DNA from: Mycobacterium kyogaense
Lineage (GTDB): Bacteria > Actinomycetota > Actinomycetes > Mycobacteriales > Mycobacteriaceae
Assembly: GCF_003254575.1 (NCBI RefSeq)
Contig: NZ_QJUA01000012.1
Span: forward strand, 62,001-126,000
Direction of reading: 5' to 3'
DNA: 64,000 nucleotides
Numbering within the stretch: the stretch's first letter is position 1; each line of letters begins with the position of its first letter. Shown piece by piece: positions 1-12,139 of this stretch. A model generated the notes under the pieces. It had not been told where the DNA came from and did no database searches. It was given only the letters and a program-made list of their open reading frames with translations. Both the position numbers and the translations under genes were made by a program.

Positions 1-1682
<1,682 letters not shown>

Positions 1683-1683
<1 letters not shown>

Positions 1684-2024
1684 TGAGTGACGCACCGACC
1701 GAAGAACAGCTCGCCGACATCGAAGAGGCGATGCGTGATGTCGTCGACCCCGAACTCGGCATCAACGTCGTGGACCTCGGTTTGGTCTACGGCGTCAACG
1801 TGGAGAAGGGCGAGCAGGGCGATGTCGCGCTGATCGACATGACCCTGACCTCGGCGGCCTGCCCGCTGACCGACGTGATCGAAGACCAGTCCCGCACGGC
1901 TCTCGTCGGCGCCGGCCTGGTCAACGAGTTGCGCATCAACTGGGTGTGGAACCCGCCGTGGGGCCCGGACAAGATCACCGAGGACGGTCGCGAGCAACTG
2001 CGCGCCCTGGGCTTCACCGTCTGA
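1683..2024 (+). CDS. sufT: SufT / MIP18-family (DUF59) Fe-S maturation protein
   Basis: A 113-residue DUF59 protein with the family core DPELGINVVDLGLVY and the TSAACPLTDVIEDQ cysteine segment. Members help mature Fe-S proteins and lie at the end of suf operons, as here. The ATG at 1683 shares a base with the sufU stop, which supports co-translation. The stop at 2024 abuts the stop of the convergent HAD gene, so the two transcription units meet with no intergenic space and no obvious terminator hairpin. Confidence 0.92.
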
Positions 2025-2693
2025 TCAGTCGAGCTGGCGGGCCAGGTCGACCAGGTCGGCGGCGACGACGGTCGGAAGCGGCAGCGTCGGAATGACGGCA
2101 TTGCCGGGCCGGGCCACGAACGCCCCGGACATCCCGGCGCTCTGTGCGCCGATCGTGTCCCAGACGTGCGCGGCCACCATCATGCATTCAGTGGGTGCAA
2201 CGCCGAGGTCGGCGGCCACCTGCTCGTACAGGCGGGTGGCCGGTTTGAACATGCGGTAGGTGTCGACACTGAACTGCCGCTCGATGAAGTCACCCAGGCC
2301 GGCCCGCTCCAGCGGACTCGGCGCACGGGTGACCGACGGTGAATTCGTCAACGTCACCAGCCGGTAGCCGCGGTCGCGCAGCTCGGCGAGACCGTCGGCG
2401 ACATCGTCGTGCGCGGGCATCGAGCGCAGGGCTTCCCCGACCCGCTGCCAGTCGTCGTCGGTGATGGGCACTCCGTGGACGCCACCGACCATGTGCAGGA
2501 CCCCGCGGGCGAGGGCGAAAAAGTCGGTGTAGCTCCCGGCAAGACTGGCCGTCATCGAGTACAGGATCAACTGCGCGAACCACTCACGCAGTACCCGCCG
2601 GTCACCGAACAGATCCTCGAACGTGGGCGCCAGCGCCTCGATGTCGAGCAGCGTCTCGTTGACGTCGAAGATCAGTACACGGGGAGTGGGCAT
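2025..2693 (-). CDS. Haloacid dehalogenase type II (HAD hydrolase)
   Basis: A 222-residue HAD-superfamily hydrolase resembling L-2-haloacid dehalogenase. Motif I is FDVNETLLD with the nucleophile D10, motif II is the TNS triad in VTLTNSPSV, motif III is the lysine in MFKPATRLYE, and motif IV is the MMVAAHVWDTIGA segment. The ATG at 2693 starts just before motif I; a longer frame up to 2837 adds an arginine-rich stretch with no family resemblance and is rejected. The physiological substrate cannot be told from sequence: family members act on 2-halo acids, but some are general phosphatases. Confidence 0.88.
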   Translation of the reverse strand: MPTPRVLIFDVNETLLDIEALAPTFEDLFGDRRVLREWFAQLILYSMTASLAGSYTDFFALARGVLHMVGGVHGVPITDDDWQRVGEALRSMPAHDDVADGLAELRDRGYRLVTLTNSPSVTRAPSPLERAGLGDFIERQFSVDTYRMFKPATRLYEQVAADLGVAPTECMMVAAHVWDTIGAQSAGMSGAFVARPGNAVIPTLPLPTVVAADLVDLARQLD

Positions 2694-2837
2694 GGGTCTC
2701 ATCATCCGCCATGCTCTCCTGATCTTGCCGTCGTCGATGCGGCTATGGCGCCACTGGCCCATGGCACCGTCCCGACCATGCACATTCGCAGATCTCCGAG
2801 GATCGAGCGAATATTCACAGCTACGCCACAAATGCAT

Positions 2838-2855
2838 TCTCGGGGATCTCCGAGA
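2838..2855. repeat. Near-perfect 18-bp palindrome TCTCGGGGATCTCCGAGA
   Basis: Arms TCTCGG and CCGAGA around a GATC centre, with one unpaired position on each side. A related segment, GATCTCCGAGGATCGAG, lies about 45 bp upstream. It could be a regulator-binding site for the HAD gene or the GH16 gene; no known mycobacterial operator was recognised. Confidence 0.5.
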
Positions 2856-2921
2856 GCGTTCGAAATGTGACGATTCTGGGCGTCATCCGAAATTGTCGAG
2901 AAAGCGTGCAACTCCCGTACG

Positions 2922-2935
2922 CGTTATGTATAACG
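2922..2935. repeat. 14-bp palindrome CGTTATGTATAACG
   Basis: Perfect 6-bp arms CGTTAT/ATAACG with a GT spacer, in an AT-rich patch about 135 bp before the GH16 start. The form and AT-richness are typical of a dimeric repressor site or a promoter core. Confidence 0.5.
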
Positions 2936-3069
2936 TTTGCTGAGCACCGGGGATTCGCTCGCTAGCATGGTCTGAACTGCACTTAGTTACAGTTCTGTGG
3001 TTCGCTGGTCATTCCTCTGCTGTGGTGTTCACTTTGCTTCGCCTTTCGTTAACTGTCTCGGCAAGAGAA

Positions 3070-4590
3070 ATGAGTTCGGTGATGCAATCCACGCAGCGCA
3101 CGGGAACAACGGCGCTCAGCGGCAAACACTTTCTCGCCGGAGGCATCGTCGCGGCCGGGCTGATGGCGGCGGGAGTCGCCGGGGCGGGCTCCGCTGGCGC
3201 AGCCCCGGACGATCCCGGTTCGGCCGCACACTCGGCGGCGGCAGCCGACTCGGCCTCAGCGGGTGCGGTGAGCAGACCGTCCCGCCTGTCTCCGCGTGGA
3301 CAGGCCCGGAAATCCGAGGAGCGCGAGGTGGACGCGCCCCAGCGCCGAGTCGAGCGCCCCCGCGCCGACTCGGACGAGACGGCGGGGGAGGACAGCCGCC
3401 CGCAGCGACGCGACCGCACCCCCCGCGCGGACCGTGCGACCACCGCAGCGGAGCGCCCGTCCCGCACAGTCAAGTCGTCGACCCCGGAAGAGGCCCCGGA
3501 CGCAGCCCCGAAAACGGGCGAGGTCACCGTCGCCCCCGCGACGCTCACGTCAGCGCGCACCTCGGTCACGGCGAGCAGCACCACACCCGACGCCGTGCTG
3601 CTCGCCGCCGCGACGAGCACCAGGGTGACCGTCGGATCGATGATCGTGGACAAGCTCTACGCCGTCGGAATCCGCAGCCGCAAGATGGGCACGGACTGGC
3701 TCGACATCCCGGTGTCGGCGGCGAAGGCGGACAAATGGCTGGTGCGCCGCCAGGACATCTACCGCGACGTGCTGAACAGCCAGCCGTCGGGTCCGCCCGT
3801 CGGTCAACCCCCCGGGACCTCGCAGCCAAAACTGCTGTGGGAGACGAATTTCAGCAGCCGGGAGGAAGCGCTGAAGTACTGGGGTTCACAGACCGGGCGT
3901 TGGGGCCAGTCGGCGGGCGAGAACCAGTACTACACCGACGGCAACAACATCGTCGTCGACGCCGACGGGAACCTCGTCATCCAGGTCCGCCGGGAACGCA
4001 CACCGGACGGGCTCGGCGCTCCCTACAACTACACCTCGGCCCGCGTCGTGACCTACGGCAAGCAGTCGATCGGCGTCGGCACCCGCGTCGAGGCCCGCAT
4101 CCAGGTGCCGCCGGACTCGGGTCTGCTGCCGGCGTTCTGGACCGTCGGCCTGGAACCCGGTCACGAGTTCGACTGGCCACGCCAGGGCGAGATCGACATC
4201 ATGGAAATCCCCGGCTTCGGCACTCCCGCCTCACGGAGCACCTGGACCGGCAACATCCACGGCCCCGCCAAGGGCAACAACGGCGTCGACGTGAAGATGG
4301 ACAACATCGACGCCGACCTGGGCGTCGACCTGTCGGCAGGGTTCCACACCTACGGCATGGACTGGTACGCCGACCGCATCATCTGGCGGGTCGACGGTGT
4401 CGAGGTGGGCCGGGTGACGAAAGCGGAGTACGAGGCGCGGGGCGGTGACTGGACGCCGTTCTCCGGGAAATGGGAGCACTACCTGATCCTCAACGTCGCC
4501 GTGGGCAACCCCTGGACCGGCGACCCCAGCGCCTCGGTCCCGATGAACGCCGAGATGAAGGTCGACTGGGTCCGCGCCTACCAACTCTGA
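3070..4590 (+). CDS. Secreted glycoside hydrolase family 16 protein
   Basis: A 506-residue exported beta-glucanase-like enzyme. The N-terminus has a signal peptide (hydrophobic core FLAGGIVAAGLMAAGVAGAG, predicted cut near residues 44-45), then a long Pro/Arg/Glu/Thr-rich linker to about residue 190. The GH16 domain fills the C-terminal half, with the catalytic motif E-I-D-I-M-E (E374, D376, E379) and the usual flanking WPRQGE and FHTYGMDWY segments. The start is uncertain: GTG 3022, ATG 3070 and ATG 3082 are all in frame and none has a strong Shine-Dalgarno; 3082 gives the most compact signal peptide. Family members cut beta-1,3/1,4-glucans or galactans; the substrate here is unknown. Confidence 0.88.
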   Translation: MSSVMQSTQRTGTTALSGKHFLAGGIVAAGLMAAGVAGAGSAGAAPDDPGSAAHSAAAADSASAGAVSRPSRLSPRGQARKSEEREVDAPQRRVERPRADSDETAGEDSRPQRRDRTPRADRATTAAERPSRTVKSSTPEEAPDAAPKTGEVTVAPATLTSARTSVTASSTTPDAVLLAAATSTRVTVGSMIVDKLYAVGIRSRKMGTDWLDIPVSAAKADKWLVRRQDIYRDVLNSQPSGPPVGQPPGTSQPKLLWETNFSSREEALKYWGSQTGRWGQSAGENQYYTDGNNIVVDADGNLVIQVRRERTPDGLGAPYNYTSARVVTYGKQSIGVGTRVEARIQVPPDSGLLPAFWTVGLEPGHEFDWPRQGEIDIMEIPGFGTPASRSTWTGNIHGPAKGNNGVDVKMDNIDADLGVDLSAGFHTYGMDWYADRIIWRVDGVEVGRVTKAEYEARGGDWTPFSGKWEHYLILNVAVGNPWTGDPSASVPMNAEMKVDWVRAYQL

Positions 4591-4617
4591 CAGGGGAACA
4601 CAGGCCCGGCGTTCGAC

Positions 4618-4629
4618 GTTGACGTCAAC
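4618..4629. repeat. Perfect palindrome GTTGACGTCAAC abutting the thioredoxin start
   Basis: A 12-bp self-complementary sequence ending one base before the ATG at 4630. It occupies the place where a ribosome-binding site would be and could be an operator. No Shine-Dalgarno is visible for the downstream gene. Confidence 0.5.
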
Positions 4630-4992
4630 ATGGCCACGAAAGACATCACCGCCGAAGAGTTCAACGCTACCATCACCGAGAACGACATCGTTCTGGTCGA
4701 TTTCTGGGCGTCCTGGTGCGGGCCGTGTCGCGCCTTCGCCCCGACGTTCACAGCGTCGTCGGAGAAGCACCCCGACGTCGTCTACGCCAAGGTGGACACG
4801 GAGGCCGAACAGGATCTCGCCGCGGCCGCCGACATCCGCTCGATCCCGACGTTGATGGCCTTCAAGAAGGGCAAGCTGGTGTTCAACCAGGCGGGTGCGC
4901 TGCCGCCTGCGGCGCTGGAAGACCTGATCCAGAAGGTCAAAGAATTCGACATCGACGCCGCAATGGCCGCCCAGGACGACGGCCAGGCCTGA
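4630..4992 (+). CDS. trxA: Thioredoxin
   Basis: A 120-residue cytosolic thioredoxin with the active site WCGPC (C30 and C33), buried D24 in VDFWASW, and the cis-proline in RSIPTLMAF. It reduces protein disulfides using electrons from thioredoxin reductase. The ortholog I recall at this place in M. tuberculosis is Rv1471 (named TrxB1 there). The C-terminal tail after the domain is slightly longer than in E. coli TrxA. There is no thioredoxin reductase gene nearby. Confidence 0.93.
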   Translation: MATKDITAEEFNATITENDIVLVDFWASWCGPCRAFAPTFTASSEKHPDVVYAKVDTEAEQDLAAAADIRSIPTLMAFKKGKLVFNQAGALPPAALEDLIQKVKEFDIDAAMAAQDDGQA

Positions 4993-5012
4993 TGCCGCGG
5001 GGCCGCGCCGGA

Positions 5013-5018
5013 TAGCCT
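5013..5018 (+). promoter_or_regulatory. -10 box TAGCCT of a leaderless echA12 transcript
   Basis: TAGCCT matches the mycobacterial SigA -10 pattern TANNNT and ends 6 nt before the GTG at 5025, so transcription would begin at or next to the start codon. Confidence 0.65.
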
Positions 5019-5024
5019 GCTGGC

Positions 5025-5837
5025 GTGGCTGAGTTCGTCCTCGTCGACACCCCCCGTCCGCACGTTGCGCTGGTGACCCTGAACCGGCCGGAGCGGATGA
5101 ACTCGATGGCGTTCGACGTCATGGTGCCGCTCAAAGCGGTCCTCGACGAACTGAGCCATGACAACGACGTCCGCGCCGTCGTCCTCACCGGTGCCGGCCG
5201 TGGCTTCTCGTCGGGGGCCGACCACAAGTCGGCCGGGTCCGTGCCGCATGTCGACGGGCTCACTCGGCCCAGCTTCGGCCTGCGGTCCATGGAACTGCTC
5301 GACGACGTGATCCTGGGCATGCGCAAGCTGCACCAACCGGTGATCGCCGCGGTCAACGGTGCCGCGATCGGCGGCGGCCTGTGCCTGGCGTTGGCCGCCG
5401 ACATCCGGGTCGCCTCGACGGAGGCGTACTTCCGCGCCGCGGGCATCAACAACGGGCTGACCGCCTCCGAGCTGGGCCTGAGCTATCTCCTGCCGCGCGC
5501 GATCGGATCGTCGCGGGCCTTCGAGATCATGCTGACCGGCCGCGACGTCAGTGCCGACGAGGCCGAGCGGATCGGGCTGGTCTCGCGGCAGGTGGCCCCC
5601 CAGGATCTCCTGGACACGTGCTTCGACCTGGCCGAGCGCATCGCCGGGTTCTCCCGGCCCGGGACAGAACTCACCAAGCGCACCCTGTGGAGCGGGCTCG
5701 ACGCCGGCTCCCTCGAAGCTCATATGCAGGCAGAGGGCCTCGGTCAGCTCTACATCCGGCTGCTGACCGGCAACTTCGAGGAAGCGGTCGCGGCGCGCAA
5801 GGAGAACCGTGCGGCCGTCTTCACCGACGACAAGTAA
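5025..5837 (+). CDS. echA12: Enoyl-CoA hydratase/isomerase family protein (EchA12-like)
   Basis: A 270-residue crotonase-fold protein. The oxyanion-hole segments are visible: GRGFSSGADHKS (CoA side) and NGAAIGGGLCLALAADIRVAS. Aligned by eye with rat enoyl-CoA hydratase, the two catalytic glutamates are not conserved (GGGCE becomes GGGLC, and the QPEI glutamate position is glycine), although an SELG glutamate follows ten residues later. It may therefore be an isomerase or another acyl-CoA enzyme rather than a hydratase. The leaderless -10 box fixes the GTG start. The gene lies between thioredoxin and the ABC-F gene, as in M. tuberculosis. Confidence 0.88.
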   Translation: MAEFVLVDTPRPHVALVTLNRPERMNSMAFDVMVPLKAVLDELSHDNDVRAVVLTGAGRGFSSGADHKSAGSVPHVDGLTRPSFGLRSMELLDDVILGMRKLHQPVIAAVNGAAIGGGLCLALAADIRVASTEAYFRAAGINNGLTASELGLSYLLPRAIGSSRAFEIMLTGRDVSADEAERIGLVSRQVAPQDLLDTCFDLAERIAGFSRPGTELTKRTLWSGLDAGSLEAHMQAEGLGQLYIRLLTGNFEEAVAARKENRAAVFTDDK

Positions 5838-5865
5838 CGATTGGCGGCAGGGCGGCCGCTGCCAT

Positions 5866-5871
5866 TAGCCT
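5866..5871 (+). promoter_or_regulatory. -10 box TAGCCT for the ABC-F gene
   Basis: TAGCCT lies about 70 nt upstream of the GTG at 5943. The predicted transcript would have a leader of about 65 nt ending in AGGAG (5931-5935), a normal ribosome-binding site 7 nt before the start. Confidence 0.5.
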
Positions 5872-5942
5872 GGTAGGGCAATCGCGGCAGCGGTGTCACC
5901 CTGCTCGTCTTCAGCTGCCCATTCACATTCAGGAGTCTCAGC

Positions 5943-7571
<1,629 letters not shown>

Positions 7572-7634
7572 TCGTCAGATTCAAGCCCCCTGGGCCCGGG
7601 TATGCGATTGCCGCACAACCTTGGAGGGGCGTCG

Positions 7635-7835
7635 ATGAAGAAGAGCGTGAAAGACATCCGAGCGAACCGGGACCAACTCATCACCGAGTTGCGCACCGCC
7701 TACGAGGGGGGCGCCAGCATCCGGACCCTGGTGGCCTCCACCGGTCACTCCTACGGTTCGGTGCACAGCATGCTGCGCGAAGCCGGCGCCACCATGCGCA
7801 GCCGCGGTGGCCCCAACCACCGAGGTAGACGCTAG
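7635..7835 (+). CDS. Small helix-turn-helix protein (Rv1473A-like)
   Basis: A 66-residue basic protein (MKKSVKDIRANRDQL...) with a predicted helix-turn-helix across RTLVASTGHSYGSVHSMLREAG and a basic C-terminal tail. The ATG at 7635 is chosen because GGAGG lies 7 nt upstream; the in-frame extension to 7602 lacks a site. It matches Rv1473A in M. tuberculosis as I recall, annotated as a possible transcriptional regulator. Its stop overlaps the stop of the convergent acnR by 4 nt. The target is unknown. Confidence 0.85.
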   Translation: MKKSVKDIRANRDQLITELRTAYEGGASIRTLVASTGHSYGSVHSMLREAGATMRSRGGPNHRGRR

Positions 7836-8407
7836 GACTGGCCGGCCTGCTGGCGCACCGACTCCTCGACCATGTCGAGCACAGCGCTCAGCCGCTGTGG
7901 ATCGTCACCGGAGGCCAAGCGTGCCACCAGGCCGTCGAGCACCAACTCCAGGTAGGTGCGCAACACCTCACCCGGCACATCGTCACGCAGCCGGCCCGCC
8001 TGCTTCTGGCGGCGCAACCGTTCGCTGGTCGCAGCGGACAACTCGGCTGATCGTTCGGCCCAGCCGCGGCTGAACGCCGGATCGTTGCGCAGCTTGCGGG
8101 CGATCTCCAACCGCGTTGCCAACCAATCGAATTGGTCGGGCGCGGCCAACATGTCGCGCATCACCTGGATCAAACCCTCGCGCGCCGCCACCTCGGCCAT
8201 CCGCTCCGCGTCCTCACGCGCCAGTTCGAAGAACAGCGTGTCCTTGTCGCGGAAGTGGTGGAAGATGGCGCCGCGCGAGAGCCCGATCGTCTGCTCGAGC
8301 CGCCGCACCGTGGCACGGTCGTAGCCGTACTCGGCGAAGCACCGGCGGGCGCCGTCGAGGATCTGGCGACGGCGCGCCGCCAGATGATCGTCGGTCACCC
8401 TCGGCAT
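7832..8407 (-). CDS. acnR: TetR-family repressor of aconitase, AcnR
   Basis: A 191-residue TetR regulator. The N-terminal DNA-binding domain reads ILDGARRCFAEYGYDRATVRRLEQTIGLSRGAIFHHFRDKDTLF, followed by an all-helical ligand domain. It starts 3 nt after the acnA stop, so the genes form one unit, as acn-acnR do in Corynebacterium glutamicum, where AcnR represses acn. A sequence resembling the AcnR consensus lies upstream of acnA here (11289-11304), implying autoregulation through the shared promoter. Confidence 0.9.
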   Translation of the reverse strand: MPRVTDDHLAARRRQILDGARRCFAEYGYDRATVRRLEQTIGLSRGAIFHHFRDKDTLFFELAREDAERMAEVAAREGLIQVMRDMLAAPDQFDWLATRLEIARKLRNDPAFSRGWAERSAELSAATSERLRRQKQAGRLRDDVPGEVLRTYLELVLDGLVARLASGDDPQRLSAVLDMVEESVRQQAGQS

Positions 8408-8410
8408 CGG

Positions 8411-11245
<2,835 letters not shown>

Positions 11246-11281
11246 TCATCGCCGCGACGGGCTGTGTCGGCGGCGCTTGTC

Positions 11282-11287
11282 ACCCTA
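11282..11287 (-). promoter_or_regulatory. -10 box TAGGGT of the acnA-acnR promoter
   Basis: On the minus strand TAGGGT fits TANNNT and lies about 55 nt upstream of the acnA start, directly downstream of the putative AcnR site, where a bound repressor would block RNA polymerase. Confidence 0.5.
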
Positions 11288-11288
11288 A

Positions 11289-11304
11289 CAGTACGCTTGT
11301 CCTG
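11289..11304. promoter_or_regulatory. Putative AcnR operator CAGTACGCTTGTCCTG
   Basis: This 16-mer agrees with the C. glutamicum AcnR consensus as I remember it, CAGNACnnncGTACTG, at all but two of the specified positions. It lies 62 bp upstream of acnA, immediately upstream of its predicted -10 box, and the cognate regulator gene is in the same operon. Confidence 0.6.
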
Positions 11305-11403
11305 TATGGAATCCCAGGGCGGTGTCCAGTCTTGTCGCCCGAAGCGCGCCACGCCACCCACTGTGGTGTTCCCGGCCTCGCTCAGTTCTCTCTGGCGGTC
11401 GGC

Positions 11404-11409
11404 TACGGT
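11404..11409 (+). promoter_or_regulatory. -10 box TACGGT, leaderless promoter
   Basis: TACGGT ends 6 nt before the GTG at 11416. This supports that GTG, rather than the upstream ATG at 11332, as the start of the next gene. Confidence 0.6.
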
Positions 11410-11415
11410 GCTCGT

Positions 11416-11955
11416 GTGACCGGACCGCAGGTGATCCCGTTCCTGCCGGCGTACATCCCGCCGTCGATCGACATGGATCGTGTGCAGGCCGACGTCTCCG
11501 ACGACGGCATCAGTGTGCCGCCGGCCGATCAGGCCGAGGTGCCCGCGTTGCGCGACATCATCGCCCAGGCGCAGCAGCAGGGGATCGATCTCAAGGTCGT
11601 CGTGATCGCCGAGAACCCGGCCATCGACACTCCGCTTCGCGATATCGCGACCGAGGTCGGTGCGGCTCACCCGGGTTCGACGGTGCTGGCGCTCAGTCCG
11701 TCGTTCGCCGGCACCTACAGCACGAGTTTCGATCGCACCACGCTGGAGGCGGGGCAGGACATCGCCCGGACCGGCGATCCGGTCCAGTCGACGAAGAATT
11801 TCGTGGGGGAGTTGACCACCCCGCACTTTGACTGGACTGCATTCACGATTGCGCTTGTTTTTCTCGTGCTGATCGGTGCCGTCGCGACGCGTGCGCTGCA
11901 GAAATGGAGCAAACGGTCGACCGGCTCCAGCGCAGCGTCCACCAGCAGCGATTAA
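11416..11955 (+). CDS. Rv1476-family membrane protein (DUF6676-like)
   Basis: A 179-residue protein beginning VTGPQVIPFLPAYIPPSIDMDRV. An alpha/beta domain (residues about 20-125) resembling TPM-like extracytoplasmic domains is followed by one membrane helix near the C-terminus (FTIALVFLVLIGAVATRAL) and a short basic, serine-rich tail. It has no cleavable signal peptide. Position before ripA is the same as that of Rv1476 in M. tuberculosis, so a cell-envelope role is plausible, but the function is unknown. Confidence 0.85.
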   Translation: MTGPQVIPFLPAYIPPSIDMDRVQADVSDDGISVPPADQAEVPALRDIIAQAQQQGIDLKVVVIAENPAIDTPLRDIATEVGAAHPGSTVLALSPSFAGTYSTSFDRTTLEAGQDIARTGDPVQSTKNFVGELTTPHFDWTAFTIALVFLVLIGAVATRALQKWSKRSTGSSAASTSSD

Positions 11956-11957
11956 GT

Positions 11958-12008
11958 AATTGCCGCGCGCTGCGCGAATACAAACATCACCGTTTGATAA
12001 CGGCAATT
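11958..12008. repeat. Long inverted repeat AATTGCCG ... CGGCAATT
   Basis: Perfect 8-bp arms (11958-11965 and 12001-12008) around a 35-nt spacer that itself contains GCGCGC-TGCGCG and AAAC-GTTT pairs. It begins just after the stop of the Rv1476-like gene and could fold as its terminator or be part of the ripA control region. Confidence 0.5.
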
Positions 12009-12010
12009 GC

Positions 12011-12028
12011 AATTACATTGTTGTAATT
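12011..12028. repeat. Inverted repeat AATTACATTGTTGTAATT
   Basis: Perfect 7-bp arms AATTACA/TGTAATT separated by 4 nt, very AT-rich for this genome. It lies 110-130 bp upstream of ripA and is a good candidate for an operator. Confidence 0.5.
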
Positions 12029-12033
12029 CGTGA

Positions 12034-12048
12034 CTAAAGTTTCTTTAG
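12034..12048. repeat. Inverted repeat CTAAAG-TTT-CTTTAG
   Basis: Perfect 6-bp arms with a 3-nt loop, next to the preceding AT-rich repeat. A GTGAC element adjoins it (12030-12034) and recurs at 12057-12061 and 12103-12107. TACGGT at 12063-12068 is a possible ripA -10 box. Confidence 0.45.
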
Positions 12049-12139
12049 CGTCAGATGTGACGTACGGTGCAATCGGTGCCTGTAGTTGCAGTTGTGCTTG
12101 ATGTGACTTCTGCGCAAAGCCTGAGGAGACCTGAGTCGA

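Larger units (their letters stand above)
2694..3069. other. Longest non-coding gap, with several inverted repeats
   Basis: About 376 bases with no convincing gene, lower in GC than its surroundings in the part after about 2800. It separates the HAD gene (minus) from the GH16 gene (plus), so both promoters should lie here. Besides the two palindromes listed separately, it contains CGAAAT twice (about 2860 and 2888) and an 8-nt-spaced TGACG/CGTCA pair between them. No tRNA, riboswitch or terminator was recognised. Confidence 0.7.

Noticed and set aside
2997..4448. A 483-residue plus-strand frame overlapping the GH16 gene
   Set aside because: It is an Arg/Gly/Pro-rich shadow of the GH16 frame without any domain; the GH16 frame has a signal peptide and catalytic motif.
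11956..12139. c-di-AMP (ydaO-type) riboswitch in front of ripA
   Set aside because: Such elements precede some actinobacterial cell-wall hydrolase genes, but the conserved GGGAACC-type core is not present here.
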